Shown here piece by piece: positions 19,801-28,708 of a DNA stretch of 64,000 nucleotides. Source of the stretch: Bacteroides sp. (GTDB taxonomy: Bacteria > Bacteroidota > Bacteroidia > Bacteroidales > Bacteroidaceae); assembly GCA_021203515.1 (NCBI GenBank), contig JAJQAY010000011.1, positions 1-64,000 of the forward strand, written 5' to 3'. How positions within the stretch are numbered: the first letter of the stretch is position 1; the number at the start of each line of letters is the position of its first letter. Below the pieces are notes generated by a model. It was not told where the DNA came from, ran no database searches, and saw nothing but the letters and a program-made list of their open reading frames with translations. A program made the translations under genes and the position numbers.

Positions 19801-21054
19801 GACACCCCGGAAGTCCGGAAATTCACCACCGCCCCGGTGTACGACAATGCTTATCGCAACCGCAAGATACTGGTGCCTTTCTTCACTCCTTTCATATCCC
19901 CTTTGGCTCCTTCCGTCTTCCGGCTTGCCGGTTACGATGTGGAGAGTCTTCCCTTGAGTAGTAAGGAGTCGTGCGAATGGGGATTGAAGTATTCCAACAA
20001 CGAGGTCTGTTACCCGGCTACACTGATTGTAGGCGACATTATAAAAGCGTTCAAAAACAAGCAGTACGACCCTGCCAAGACAGCCGTCGCCATCACCCAA
20101 ACCGGAGGGCAATGCCGTGCTACCAGTTATATCTCATTAATAAAGAAAGCATTGATTGATGCCGGATATACTGATGTACCCGTTATTTCCATATCATTCG
20201 GCAACGACATAGAAAACAACCAGCCAGGGTTCAAACTGGACTGGAAGAAAATCCTCATGCCGGCACTGTATGCCATATTATACAGCGATTGCATTGCCAA
20301 ATTCTACTACGCATCGGCCGCCCGCGAAAAAGAAAAGGGTGCTACCGCCCTGCTGCGCGACAAATACTTGCACCTTGCCGCCGAAGCTATCGCACAGAAG
20401 AACAGAAAGCAGCTCATCCCACTTCTGCATGCGGCAGCCGATGAGTTCAACGCCATCTGCAAAGATGGCCAACCTCCCAGAGTGGGAGTGGTCGGAGAGA
20501 TATTCCTGAAGTTCAATCCCTTTGCACAGAAAAACATTATCGACTGGCTTATCGAGAGGGGTATAGAGGTAGTACCTACCATCTTGACGGACTTCTTCAT
20601 GCAAAGTTTTGTGAACCGCAAGGTGAATGTCAAAGCGCATCTTCAAGACCGGCAAGTATCCGACCTTGCGCTGAACTGGTTCTATAAGATAGTGCAGAAG
20701 CACATAGACAAGATGAACGCCGCCGCCGGACGCTTCCGCTATTTTGTTCCGTTCAACGATATATTCAGCGAAGCAGAGGAAAGCAAAGAGCTCATCACCC
20801 CGTATGCACAATTCGGAGAAGGGTGGCTTCTTCCTGCCGAAGTGGCCTCTTTTGCACACCAGGGAGTGGGCAATATAGTCAGTTTGCAACCTTTTGGCTG
20901 TATAGCCAACCACATCGTTGCCAAAGGAATTGAAAAGCGGATAAAAACTTCTTATCCTGATATGAATTTTCTATCTTTAGACTTTGACAGCGGAGTGAGC
21001 GATGTGAATATAGTCAACCGCATGTTACTTTTCATTGATAATCTAAGAGCATAA
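16858..21054 (+). CDS. fused acyl-CoA dehydratase activase-type protein (2-hydroxyacyl-CoA dehydratase activator family)
   Basis: This 1398-residue protein carries two BadF/BadG/HgdC-type ATPase domains in tandem. The first (about 1-270) has GIDIGSTTAKLVV, DIGGEDAKIIF and NGNCAGGTGAF; the second (about 320-590) has GIDSGSTTTKIVV, DIGGQDMKAIF and NEACSSGCGSF. The cysteines are those that hold the shared [4Fe-4S] cluster in activators. Another Cys cluster follows near 600-640 (CKGCDNQCLVTCY), then a DUF2229-like and an HgdB-like region to the C-terminus. Such activators inject an electron into a dehydratase using ATP. Having activator and dehydratase-like parts in one chain is known in anaerobes; its substrate is unknown. 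A TetR gene follows after 4 nt. Confidence 0.88.
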   Translation: MFRIGIDIGSTTAKLVVLDEFDNSIFSKYERHSAKAKETVLSFLKELLPSIGDKEVSVGITGSIGMGISERCSLRFVQEVVAAAKAIQRNHASVDSMIDIGGEDAKIIFFKNGEATDLRMNGNCAGGTGAFIDQMAIILGVDVDKLNELAMHADQIYPIASRCGVFCKTDIQNLIAKNVSRENIAASIFHAVAVQTTVTLAHGCDIKGPILFCGGPMTFIPALRKAFIDYLSLDEKEVILPAHGTLLPAFGTALSCKGDECIQLSRLIEEIDTKLSGSSNASAGLKALFENETEYAAWQKRISDKEIVRAELKPGEQDVFMGIDSGSTTTKIVVTDAQSRILYSYYKANGGNAIKTVEEGLNKLRAACDECGAVLNIKGSCSTGYGEDLIKCAYQLHSGIIETIAHYMAAHYLDRDVSFILDIGGQDMKAIFVNKGIIDRIEINEACSSGCGSFIETFANSLGYTAEELSAAACHSAVPCDLGTRCTVFMNSKVKQVLRDGATVNDIASGLAYSVVKNCLYKVLKLKDISVLGRNIVVQGGAMRNDALVRALEILTDTQVSRCNVPELMGAFGCALYAMKHQGAAVHLDEMINKAQYASRFLRCKGCDNQCLVTCYTFENGKKYYSGNRCEKVFTNGESSIRKGRNIYEDKNRLLFDRSAEIASPRMTVGILRCLNMYEEYPFWHALFTSCGIQVCLSDVSNFLSYESNARLVMSENICFPAKLVHSHISNLIYKKVDRIFMPFVVFEKKGKEENSYNCPIVSGYSEVIKSVTSSHIPIDSPAITFKDRNLLLKQCKELLGKLGIDGKTIRTAFDKAEKAQSDFEQEMISLNEKVLSEANNGSALTIMLAGRPYHSDPLIQHKISDMIADMGVNVITEDLVRDKDIDTDDSHFVTQWAYANRILKAAKWCAAQDKNIQFVEMTSFGCGPDAFLADEVRDLLMCHNKPLTLLKLDDISNVGSMKLRVRSMIESLKLANTEQSDTPEVRKFTTAPVYDNAYRNRKILVPFFTPFISPLAPSVFRLAGYDVESLPLSSKESCEWGLKYSNNEVCYPATLIVGDIIKAFKNKQYDPAKTAVAITQTGGQCRATSYISLIKKALIDAGYTDVPVISISFGNDIENNQPGFKLDWKKILMPALYAILYSDCIAKFYYASAAREKEKGATALLRDKYLHLAAEAIAQKNRKQLIPLLHAAADEFNAICKDGQPPRVGVVGEIFLKFNPFAQKNIIDWLIERGIEVVPTILTDFFMQSFVNRKVNVKAHLQDRQVSDLALNWFYKIVQKHIDKMNAAAGRFRYFVPFNDIFSEAEESKELITPYAQFGEGWLLPAEVASFAHQGVGNIVSLQPFGCIANHIVAKGIEKRIKTSYPDMNFLSLDFDSGVSDVNIVNRMLLFIDNLRA

Positions 21055-21058
21055 AAGT

Positions 21059-21637
21059 ATGGCTGCAAACGGCAATAACCTGGAAAAGAAAATCATCGAA
21101 ACAGCGCAACAACTGTTTATGAAGAACGGCTTTGCAGAAACCAATATGAGTGATATTGCAGCGGCAGCAGGCATCAACCGCCCTGCCCTGCACTATTACT
21201 TCCGAACCAAAGACAAGATGTATCAAGCTGTTTTCGGGAACATCATCCTCTCGCTTGTTCCCGAAATACAAGACATCATATTACAAGACAGCCCTATTTC
21301 CGAGCGAATAAGCAAGGTAATCGATGCCTATTTCAACACCCTCTCCCTCAATCCTTGCCTGCCGATATTCGTAGTCAGAGAGATAGAACGCGATATGTCG
21401 CATTTGGCCAGCACCGCACGCGAGTTGCGACTGGAGTACTACTTCCGGAAAATAGCCAACGGACTACAGAATGAAATGGACGCCGGAAAGTTGAAACAAG
21501 TGCCACTGCATTTTGTGTTCCTCACTTTCTACGGACTGCTGATATTTCCTTTCCTTACAAGACAGTTGAGCCTCTCGCTTTTTTCAATAAAGAAGAAGAT
21601 TTTGATAAGATGCTCAAAGAATGGAAACAACATGTGA
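21059..21637 (+). CDS. TetR family regulator with a frameshifted C-terminus
   Basis: The N-terminus is a clear TetR helix-turn-helix (MSDIAAAAGINRPALHYYF). The gene begins 4 nt after the activase gene, suggesting it controls that operon. The last residues in this frame (SIKKKILIRCSKNGNNM) look wrong. The other frame continues NKEEDFDKMLKEWKQ and ends with TAA at 21667-21669, so one T appears to be lost from a T-run near 21580. The final 30 or so residues of the ligand/dimer domain are therefore replaced. DNA binding could survive; ligand response or dimerisation may not. Confidence 0.78.
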   Translation: MAANGNNLEKKIIETAQQLFMKNGFAETNMSDIAAAAGINRPALHYYFRTKDKMYQAVFGNIILSLVPEIQDIILQDSPISERISKVIDAYFNTLSLNPCLPIFVVREIERDMSHLASTARELRLEYYFRKIANGLQNEMDAGKLKQVPLHFVFLTFYGLLIFPFLTRQLSLSLFSIKKKILIRCSKNGNNM

Positions 21638-21682
21638 TTTCGCAGATGGAGCACTTGTTGTGTAACTAAAACAAAACAAGTG

Positions 21683-21754
21683 TAGCCTCGAGGGGAATCG
21701 AACCCCTATCTAAAGTTTAGGAAACTTCTATTCTATCCGTTGAACTACAAGGCC
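21683..21754 (-). tRNA. tRNA-Arg (anticodon CCT)
   Basis: On the minus strand the cloverleaf is complete. The acceptor GGCCTTG pairs with CGAGGCT, the D-arm has GTTC/GAAT, the anticodon arm GAAGT-TTCCTAA-ACTTT gives anticodon CCT (reads AGG), and the T-arm is AGGGG-TTCGATT-CCCCT. The discriminator is A and CCA is not encoded, as usual in Bacteroides. It lies between the TetR gene and korA in opposite orientation. Confidence 0.93.
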
Positions 21755-21794
21755 TTCTTGTATAGTTCCTCCATATAGCGGCAGGTTTCGGGCA

Positions 21795-21802
21795 CAAAGA
21801 TA
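21795..21802 (-). promoter_or_regulatory. -7 promoter box for tRNA-Arg
   Basis: TATCTTTG on the minus strand, 40 nt upstream of the tRNA 5' end, matches the Bacteroides -7 box. Confidence 0.5.
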
Positions 21803-21822
21803 ATGTATTCTGTTGATTTTCC

Positions 21823-21854
21823 GAAAAAAAGTTTTGTTAATCCGATTAACTTTG
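21823..21854 (+). promoter_or_regulatory. promoter of korAB
   Basis: The -7 box TAACTTTG (21847-21854) is preceded by a weak -33 element TTGA (21823-21826) with a 20-nt spacer. The leader to the korA ATG is about 50 nt. It overlaps, on the other strand, the region upstream of the tRNA promoter. Confidence 0.5.
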
Positions 21855-21907
21855 CGAAATTTGTCACCCAATCAAAACAAGTTAGCAACTATTAGAATTC
21901 GTAAGTT

Positions 21908-23755
21908 ATGGCAAACGACATGATGGTTAAAGAACTGGAGCAAGTGGTAGTCCGCTTCTCCGGAGACTCCGGTGACGGTATGCAACTCGCCGGTAACATC
22001 TTCTCAACAGTTTCGGCTACGGTGGGCAATGATATCAGTACATTCCCCGACTATCCGGCAGACATTCGTGCCCCGCAAGGTTCACTGACCGGTGTATCCG
22101 GTTTCCAAGTGCACATCAGCGCAGAAAAGGTCTATACTCCCGGCGACAAATGCGACGTGCTAGTTGCAATGAACGCTGCTGCACTGAAAACCCAATATAA
22201 GTTTGCCAAATCCACCGCCTGCATCATCATGGACACGGACGCGTTCCAGAAGGCAGACTTGGAAAAAGCGGCTTTTAAGACTGATAATCCGATTGAGGAA
22301 ATGGACATCAAGCAGGATGTTATCGCTGCGCCTATCTCCAAGATGGTGAAAGATTGCTTGGCCGACACAGGTATGGACAACAAATCCATGCTGAAGTGCC
22401 GCAATATGTTCGCAGTAGGCTTGGTGTGCTGGTTGTTCAACCGCGACCTGAAGATTGCCGAGGACTTTATCCGCGAGAAATTCGCCAAGAAGCCCGAGAT
22501 TGCCGAAGCGAACATCAAGGTTATCCATGCAGGATATGACTACGGACACAATACGCATGCTTCCGTAGCGAATACTTATAGAATTGAAAGCAAGACCACC
22601 GTTCCCGGCCGCTACATGGACATCACGGGCAACAAGGCTACCGCCTACGGTTTCATCGCCGCCGCCGAAAAGGCCGGACTGAAACTGTTCCTCGGTTCCT
22701 ACCCCATCACTCCGGCAACGGACGTTCTGCACGAGCTCTCCAAACATAAATCACTGGGCGTAATGACCGTACAGTGCGAAGACGAAATCTCCGGTTGCGC
22801 CACCTCCATCGGTGCTGCTTTTGCAGGTGCACTGGCTGTGGCTTCCACTTCCGGTCCCGGTGTCTGCCTGAAGTCGGAAGCAATGAACCTTGCCGTCATC
22901 ACCGAACTCCCGCTGGTTGTTCTCGATGTACAACGTGGTGGTCCGTCTACCGGTCTGCCCACCAAGTCGGAGCAAACCGACCTGCTGCAAGCTCTGTATG
23001 GACGCAACGGCGAAAGCCCGATGCCCGTCATTGCCGCTTCATCACCCACCAACTGCTTCGACAGCGCTTTCATGGCATGTAAGATTGCATTGGAACACAT
23101 GACTCCGGTAGTGTTGCTGACCGATGGCTTCGTAGCTAACGGTTCCGGTTCATGGATGCTGCCGAAGCTGGCCGATTATCCTGCTATCAATCCTCCCTAC
23201 GTAGCTCCGGAGATGAAAGATAACTATACACCGTACAAGCGTAATCCCGAAACCGGTGTCCGCTACTGGGCAATCCCCGGCCAGGAAGGCTATATGCACA
23301 TCCTCGGCGGCTTGGAGAAGGATAGCAACACCGGCGCTATCTCTACCGACCCGGAAAATCACAGCCTGATGTGCCATTTGCGTGCCGAAAAGGTTGCCAA
23401 AATCCCCGTACCCGATGTAGAAGTACAAGGTTGCGCGGACGATGCAGACCTGCTGATTGTAGGCTTCGGCGGTACTTACGGTCACCTGTATTCAGCTATG
23501 GAGGAGATGAACAAGGCAGGCAAGAAAGTTGCCCTCGCCCACTTCACCTACCTCAACCCGCTGCCTAAGAACACGGAAGCTGTCTTGAAGAAATACAAGA
23601 AAGTAGTCGTTGCCGAGCAGAACCTCGGACAATTTGCCGGCTACCTGCGTATGAAGATAGACAATTTCACTCCCTATCAGTTCAACGAAGTTAAGGGACA
23701 GCCGTTCGTCGTAACCGAACTGGTAGCTGCCTTTAATGAGATTTTAAACAAATAA
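21908..23755 (+). CDS. korA: 2-oxoacid:acceptor oxidoreductase, fused gamma/alpha subunit
   Basis: A 615-residue subunit of the 2-oxoglutarate:ferredoxin oxidoreductase type. The N-terminal gamma domain (VRFSGDSGDGMQLAG, about 1-200) is fused to the alpha pyrimidine-binding domain (GSYPITPATDVLHELSKH; STSGPGVCLKSEAMNLAV) and the C-terminal domain (IVGFGGTYGHLYSAMEEM). With KorB it converts 2-oxoglutarate and CoA to succinyl-CoA and CO2 with reduced ferredoxin, part of anaerobic central metabolism. No ferredoxin-like delta gene is adjacent. Substrate assignment rests on family and the two-gene layout; another 2-oxoacid is possible. Confidence 0.92.
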   Translation: MANDMMVKELEQVVVRFSGDSGDGMQLAGNIFSTVSATVGNDISTFPDYPADIRAPQGSLTGVSGFQVHISAEKVYTPGDKCDVLVAMNAAALKTQYKFAKSTACIIMDTDAFQKADLEKAAFKTDNPIEEMDIKQDVIAAPISKMVKDCLADTGMDNKSMLKCRNMFAVGLVCWLFNRDLKIAEDFIREKFAKKPEIAEANIKVIHAGYDYGHNTHASVANTYRIESKTTVPGRYMDITGNKATAYGFIAAAEKAGLKLFLGSYPITPATDVLHELSKHKSLGVMTVQCEDEISGCATSIGAAFAGALAVASTSGPGVCLKSEAMNLAVITELPLVVLDVQRGGPSTGLPTKSEQTDLLQALYGRNGESPMPVIAASSPTNCFDSAFMACKIALEHMTPVVLLTDGFVANGSGSWMLPKLADYPAINPPYVAPEMKDNYTPYKRNPETGVRYWAIPGQEGYMHILGGLEKDSNTGAISTDPENHSLMCHLRAEKVAKIPVPDVEVQGCADDADLLIVGFGGTYGHLYSAMEEMNKAGKKVALAHFTYLNPLPKNTEAVLKKYKKVVVAEQNLGQFAGYLRMKIDNFTPYQFNEVKGQPFVVTELVAAFNEILNK

Positions 23756-23768
23756 AAAGCGAAACATC

Positions 23769-24773
23769 ATGTGCGAATATACAGCAAAAGATTTCAAGAA
23801 AGGACAACCTCGTTGGTGTCCGGGTTGCGGTGACCACTTCTTTCTGGCTTCACTGCACAAAGCAATGGCAGAGATTGGTATAGCTCCTTGGGAAACCGCC
23901 GTTATCTCCGGTATCGGTTGCTCCAGCCGCTTGCCTTATTATATGAATACGTATGCGATGCAGACCATTCACGGACGTGCCGCCGCCATCTCTACAGGTA
24001 CCAAAGTGGCTAATCCGAACTTGAGCGTATGGCAAATCTCCGGCGACGGTGACGGACTGGCTATCGGTGGTAACCACTTCATCCATGCCGTGCGTCGTAA
24101 CATCGACCTGAACATGATTTTGTTGAACAACCGCATCTACGGTTTGACGAAAGGCCAGTATTCTCCGACTTCTCCGCGCGGATTTGTCAGCAAGTCATCC
24201 CCTTACGGTACAGTAGAAGACCCGTTCCATCCGGCAGAACTTTGCTTCGGTGCACGCGGCCGTTTCTTCGCCCGCGCGGTGGCTACCGATGCCACCGGTA
24301 CGGTAGACATCCTGAAAGCTGCTTATAATCATAAAGGAGCATCTGTCTGCGAAATCCTGCAAAACTGTATTATCTTCAATAACGGCACGCACGACTCCGT
24401 TGCCAAGAAGGAAAACCGCGCCAAGAACGCTATCTATCTGGAACATGGCAAACCGATGCTTTTCGGCGAGAACAACGAATACGGACTGATGCAGGAAGGC
24501 TTCGGACTGAAAGTGGTGAAACTCGGTGAAAACGGCATTACGGAAAAGGACATCCTCGTGCACGATGCTCATTGCATGGACAACACCCTGCAACTGAAGC
24601 TCGCTCTGATGGAAGGCCCCGACTTCCCGATTGCACTTGGTGTAATCCGCGATGTGGAAGCTCCGACTTATGACGATGCCGTTCACGAGCAAATCGCAGA
24701 AGTTGCCGCTAAGAAGAAGTATCACAACTTCGAAGAACTGCTGATGACGAATGATACGTGGGGAGTGAAATAA
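23769..24773 (+). CDS. korB: 2-oxoacid:ferredoxin oxidoreductase, beta subunit
   Basis: The 334-residue beta subunit binds thiamine diphosphate and a [4Fe-4S] cluster. Visible motifs are RWCPGCGDHFF, SGIGCSSRLPYYMNTY, the ThDP/Mg motif SGDGDGLAIGGNHFIHA with NNRIYGLTKGQYSPTS, and a further Cys (EILQNC). It starts 13 nt after korA, so the two are one operon, closed by a strong terminator. Confidence 0.93.
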   Translation: MCEYTAKDFKKGQPRWCPGCGDHFFLASLHKAMAEIGIAPWETAVISGIGCSSRLPYYMNTYAMQTIHGRAAAISTGTKVANPNLSVWQISGDGDGLAIGGNHFIHAVRRNIDLNMILLNNRIYGLTKGQYSPTSPRGFVSKSSPYGTVEDPFHPAELCFGARGRFFARAVATDATGTVDILKAAYNHKGASVCEILQNCIIFNNGTHDSVAKKENRAKNAIYLEHGKPMLFGENNEYGLMQEGFGLKVVKLGENGITEKDILVHDAHCMDNTLQLKLALMEGPDFPIALGVIRDVEAPTYDDAVHEQIAEVAAKKKYHNFEELLMTNDTWGVK

Positions 24774-24802
24774 CCGCCTGCGAGTCATAACAGATAATCT
24801 TT

Positions 24803-24850
24803 AAGCCCCTTCACTACGCCGTTACATCCGGCAGTGAAGGGGCTTTCTAT
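24803..24850 (+). terminator. terminator of korAB
   Basis: A 13-bp stem (AAGCCCCTTCACT / AGTGAAGGGGCTT) encloses a loop that itself can pair (GCCG/CGGC). It lies 29 nt after the korB stop and is followed by T-rich sequence. Confidence 0.85.
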
Positions 24851-24873
24851 TTAAAAAAAATCTCCGCTTTTCC

Positions 24874-24903
24874 TTTGATAATAAAAGAATTAGTGTATAT
24901 TTG
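24874..24903 (+). promoter_or_regulatory. promoter upstream of putA
   Basis: A -33 TTTG (24874-24877) and -7 TATATTTG (24896-24903) are separated by 18 nt. The putA start codon is about 230 nt further on, with an inverted-repeat element in between, so the leader is long. Confidence 0.6.
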
Positions 24904-24936
24904 CATCAGACTGTTCACCTTTTTATTATTAACACT

Positions 24937-25068
24937 ATGGGCGAAGAATATCTTTTTGACCGGTTTTCGCAGCAAGCTCTCCAAGCCTTGCACCGGTATC
25001 GTGCCGTAATGTTCAGTCCTCCCACCCCTCGTTCCCCTAAAGGGGAAGGAGAATACTCCATGCTATAA
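24937..25068 (+). CDS. possible short or truncated ORF in the putA leader
   Basis: A 43-codon frame (starts MGEEYLFDRFSQQALQAL) begins just after the promoter. Its first 24 codons look protein-like, but the rest is encoded by the inverted-repeat element starting near 25023. It may be the 5' end of a gene cut by insertion of that element, an upstream leader peptide, or chance. I do not recognise a family. Confidence 0.22.
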   Translation: MGEEYLFDRFSQQALQALHRYRAVMFSPPTPRSPKGEGEYSML

Positions 25069-25125
25069 ATATAATCTTATTAATAATAACTATTCTCCGC
25101 CCCCTTTAGGGGGACGGGGATGGTG
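25023..25125. repeat. imperfect inverted-repeat element in the putA leader (MITE-like)
   Basis: The left arm at 25023-25055 matches, with a few mismatches and a 2-nt length difference, the reverse complement of 25091-25125. Both arms contain a CCCCTAAAGGGG-type inner palindrome and are separated by 35 nt of AT-rich sequence. It contains no gene of its own. The structure fits a small non-autonomous element or an intergenic repeat, placed between the promoter and the putA ATG. Confidence 0.6.
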
Positions 25126-25141
25126 TAACATGGAAACCATA

Positions 25142-28100
25142 TGGACAACAGACCAACCATCGCCGAAGTACACGACTGGGTACTGAAGCTATACAACACG
25201 TGTGAACAAACCATCACAAACGAAGAACGAAAAGAACAACACAAGTACGCCGTCATGGTGCAACGCCCCAGGACAAGCGCTTCCTGGTGAAGATGCTGGA
25301 CGAGTCGTCTCAGATACGCGACCGCAAGAAACTCGCCGCCCGCATCAAAACCCTGATAGACCGCTACGGCGTGCCCGAATTTCTGAACAAACGCGACGCC
25401 TTCCTCTTCAAGATGTACCAGGCATTCGGACATCATTTCGACTTCGTCGCCATACCTATTATAAAGAAGCACCTCCGCATGGATACCTCCAAAGTAATCC
25501 TCGACGAAGCACGCCACACCTGACGAAACACCTCGCCGAACGCTTCAACCAGAAGATAGGGCGGAATGTAAATCTGCTGGGCGAAGTCGTACTGGGCAAC
25601 GGAGAAGCCGACCACCGCTACCAGCACTACCTCGAAGCACTCGAAGCTCCGGACATCAACTATATCTCCGTCAAGATTTCCAGCATCTACGCCCAGACGC
25701 ATGCACTGAATTATGAGGAAAGCTTCCCCGAACTGGTGAAACGCATGTCCGCGCTCTATCAGCGGGCGATAGACTATCCGTATGTAGACGAGAACGGAGT
25801 GAAACGCGCCAAGTTCGTCAACCTCGATATGGAGGAGTACAAAGACGCACACTTCACCATGCGCCTCTTCAAGACCGTACTCAGCCAGCCGGAGTTCAAG
25901 AATTACGAGGCAGGCATCGTGATACAAGCCTACCTGCCCGATACTTATGATTTCCAAACGGAATTGTTGGAGTTTGCCAAGGCACGCGTTGCCGACGGAG
26001 GCGCCCCGCTGAAGATGCGCCTCGTGAAAGGCTGCAACCTCGAAATGGAAACGGTTACCTCCTCCCTGCGCGGCTGGCCCAATCCGATACGCACTTCCAA
26101 GACGGAAGTAGACGCCAACTATCTGCACATCCTGGAACGCGCCTTATTGCCCGAGAACGCAAAAGCGCTCCACGTCGGGGTGGCTTCGCACAATCTGTTC
26201 ACCATCGCTTATGCCTATCTGTTGAGCCAGAAGTACGGATCATCGGAATATATGACCTTCGAAATGCTGGAAGGTATGGCAGACCACGTATGGCGGGCAC
26301 AGTCCATACTGGGCAACCACGTCATTCTGTACGCTCCGGTGGTGAAGGACGAGCACTTCCTGAACGCCGTGTCCTAGGTGCGCCGCATGGACGAGAATAC
26401 TGCGCCCGACAACTTCCTGACGCACTCCTTCAACCTGAAGCCAGACACAGAAACCTGGGACTTCCTCGAAAAGCAGTTTGAAGACGCGTACCGCATGAAA
26501 GATACCATCACCCACTTCCCCACGCGCACACAAAACCGCCTGGAGGTTTACGTCCCCGTTCCTCCCACAGAACCGATGCAGAACGAACCGGACACAGACT
26601 TCGACCTGCCCCAAAACCAGGAATGGGTGCGGAACATCTTTGCCCGATGGAAGAAATCGCCCGCTGACGCTCCCGAGATTATTTCTCTGCAGATAGGAAC
26701 TGAAACCGTGGTATGCGAGAAGCGCCACAAGTATATGGACCGTTGCCAGGACGATGAAGTATGCGTCTGCGAAATGTCTCAAGCCGACAGCGAGCAAGTC
26801 CGGCAGATTATCGACATTGCCGAAAAAGACCCGGCAGGCTGGCGAGGCACTACGCTCGAAGAACGGTACAAGATAATGTACGAAGCCGCCAACCGCCTGG
26901 GCGAAATGCGCGGCGACCTGATAGGATGCATGTGCGCCGTCACCGGCAAGACCGTGGTAGAAGGCGATGTGGAAGTTTCAGAAGGTATCGACTATGCCCG
27001 CTTCTACACCAACTCCATGAAGACTTTCGCCGGACTGACCGATGTAGAGATTGCACCGAAAGGAACCATTCTCGTCATCTCCCCGTGGAACTTCCCGTGC
27101 GCCATCCCCATCGGCGGTATTGTGGCAGGACTGGCAGGCGGCAACACCGTGATACTGAAACCCGCCACCGTAGCCGCGCCCGTAGCGTGGATGTTTGCGA
27201 AGGCTTTCTGGGATGCAGGCGTACCGAAAGAGGCCCTGCAGGTCATAATCACCGACCGCGAAGCCCTGAAAGTGCTTACTACCGCCCCCGCCATCAAGCA
27301 CATCATCCTGACCGGCGGCACCGATACTGCCCAAAACATCGCCCGCAGCAATCCGGCAACTCCTCTTTCTGCCGAAACCGGAGGAAAGAATGCCATCATC
27401 CTCACCGCCTCGGGCGACCGCGACCATGCCATTATGAACATCGTCACCTCCGCCTTCGGCAATGCCGGACAGAAATGTTCCGCCTGCTCGCTGCTGCTGG
27501 TAGAGCGCTCGGTCTACGAAGACAAGAACTTTCAGGACAAACTGAAGGATGCCGCTACCAGCTTGAAAGTGGGCAGCGTGTGAAACCCGGGCAACATCGT
27601 AGGCCCGATGATTACCAACAAGAACGAAAAGCTGCTCCAGGCGCTGACGCTCGAACCGGGAGAGTCGTGGCTCGTGCTGCCCCGCTTCCTCGACAAGAAG
27701 GAATACATCCTGGCGCCCACCGTGAAGTGGGGAGTGAAACCCGGCAGTTATTCGTTCCGCACGGAGTTGTTCGGCCCGATGCTCAGCGTAGTCTGCATCG
27801 AGAACCTGCAACAAGGCATCGAACTGGTGAACAGCCTCGACTACGGTCTGACCTCCGGTCTGCAAAGTCTCGACGAAACAGAACAGCAGTTATGGAAGAA
27901 CTCCATCCAGGCAGGTAACTTGTATATCAACCGTGGCATCACGGGCGCCATCGTCAACCGCCAACCCTTCGGCGGCATGAAAGCCTCCGCTTTTGGTAGC
28001 GGTGTAAAAGCAGGCGGTCCCAATTACTGCGCTTGTTTCGTGAAGATTACCGATAGTCCAGACAGCCACACCGACTATCGGAAGAGTTACGCCGAAGCCT

Positions 28101-28567
28101 ACGAGAAAGAGTTTGCCCATGCCCGCGACGTCAATAACCTCTACGGTGAACAGAACGCTTTCCGCTACCTGCCATTGAAGAACATGGCGCTCCGCCTCTT
28201 CCCCAGCGACAGCAACGAACAAGCCAAGATGATAATCCTGGCTGCCGAAACCTGCGGCACTCCGCTTGTTGTCAGCTTCGACAACGACGAGCGCCTGGAA
28301 GCCTTGGCCTCGACCGGCTGCTGGACGAAGAAAGAAATCCTCGACGAATTCCTCGCCACGATGAAGGACTACGAACGCATCCGCACCTGTAGCCCGGACA
28401 TCCCGATGAGTATGTACGAAGAAGCCGCCCGCATCGACAAGTACATCGCCACCGCACCACCGGTAAGGGACGGACGCATAGAGCTAATCCACTACATTAA
28501 GGAACAAAGCATCGCGTTCGAATATCACCGGTACGGTAGTATCTCGGAGGTTCCACCGGTAGAGTAA
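25142..28567 (+). pseudogene. putA: bifunctional proline dehydrogenase / P5C dehydrogenase, four inactivating lesions
   Basis: PutA oxidises proline to glutamate. The proline-dehydrogenase barrel reads from MDNRPTIAEVHDWVLKLY to about 26375. The aldehyde dehydrogenase half has SPWNFPCAIPIGGIVAGLAG, SAETGGKNAI and the catalytic cysteine in GQKCSACS. Four breaks interrupt it: near 25268 a C-run shortened (frame returns at QDKRFLVKMLDES), near 25516 CCC to CC (ARHTLTKHLAERF), TAG at 26375-26377 before VRRMDENTAPDN, and TGA at 27581-27583 where SVWNPGNIVGP is expected (TGG to TGA). No continuous product is possible. The residual translated pieces are still very PutA-like, so decay appears recent. 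Confidence 0.88.
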
Positions 28568-28613
28568 GAGCAACCTAAGTATAGAAAGCTTCCTTAGCTC
28601 TCTTATCTTCTAT

Positions 28614-28679
28614 GCACAAGATGGCATCTTGAGCAGCGCAAGATGGCATCTTATGTTGCACAAGATGGCATCTTGTGCA
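28614..28679. repeat. three tandem palindromic repeats between convergent genes
   Basis: The core AAGATGGCATCTT occurs three times, each able to form a hairpin around a central G. The third copy (28657-28679) is a 23-bp palindrome with 11-bp arms. They sit between the end of putA (plus strand) and the end of the histidine kinase (minus strand), where a bidirectional terminator would be useful, although no T-run is present. A dispersed intergenic repeat family is an alternative. Confidence 0.68.
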
Positions 28680-28708
28680 TGGATGATAGTAGAGTGTCAA
28701 TCCTCTCC

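Noticed and set aside
21683-21754. tRNA-Arg as an integration site
   Set aside because: No partial duplicate of the tRNA 3' end and no integrase were found on either side.
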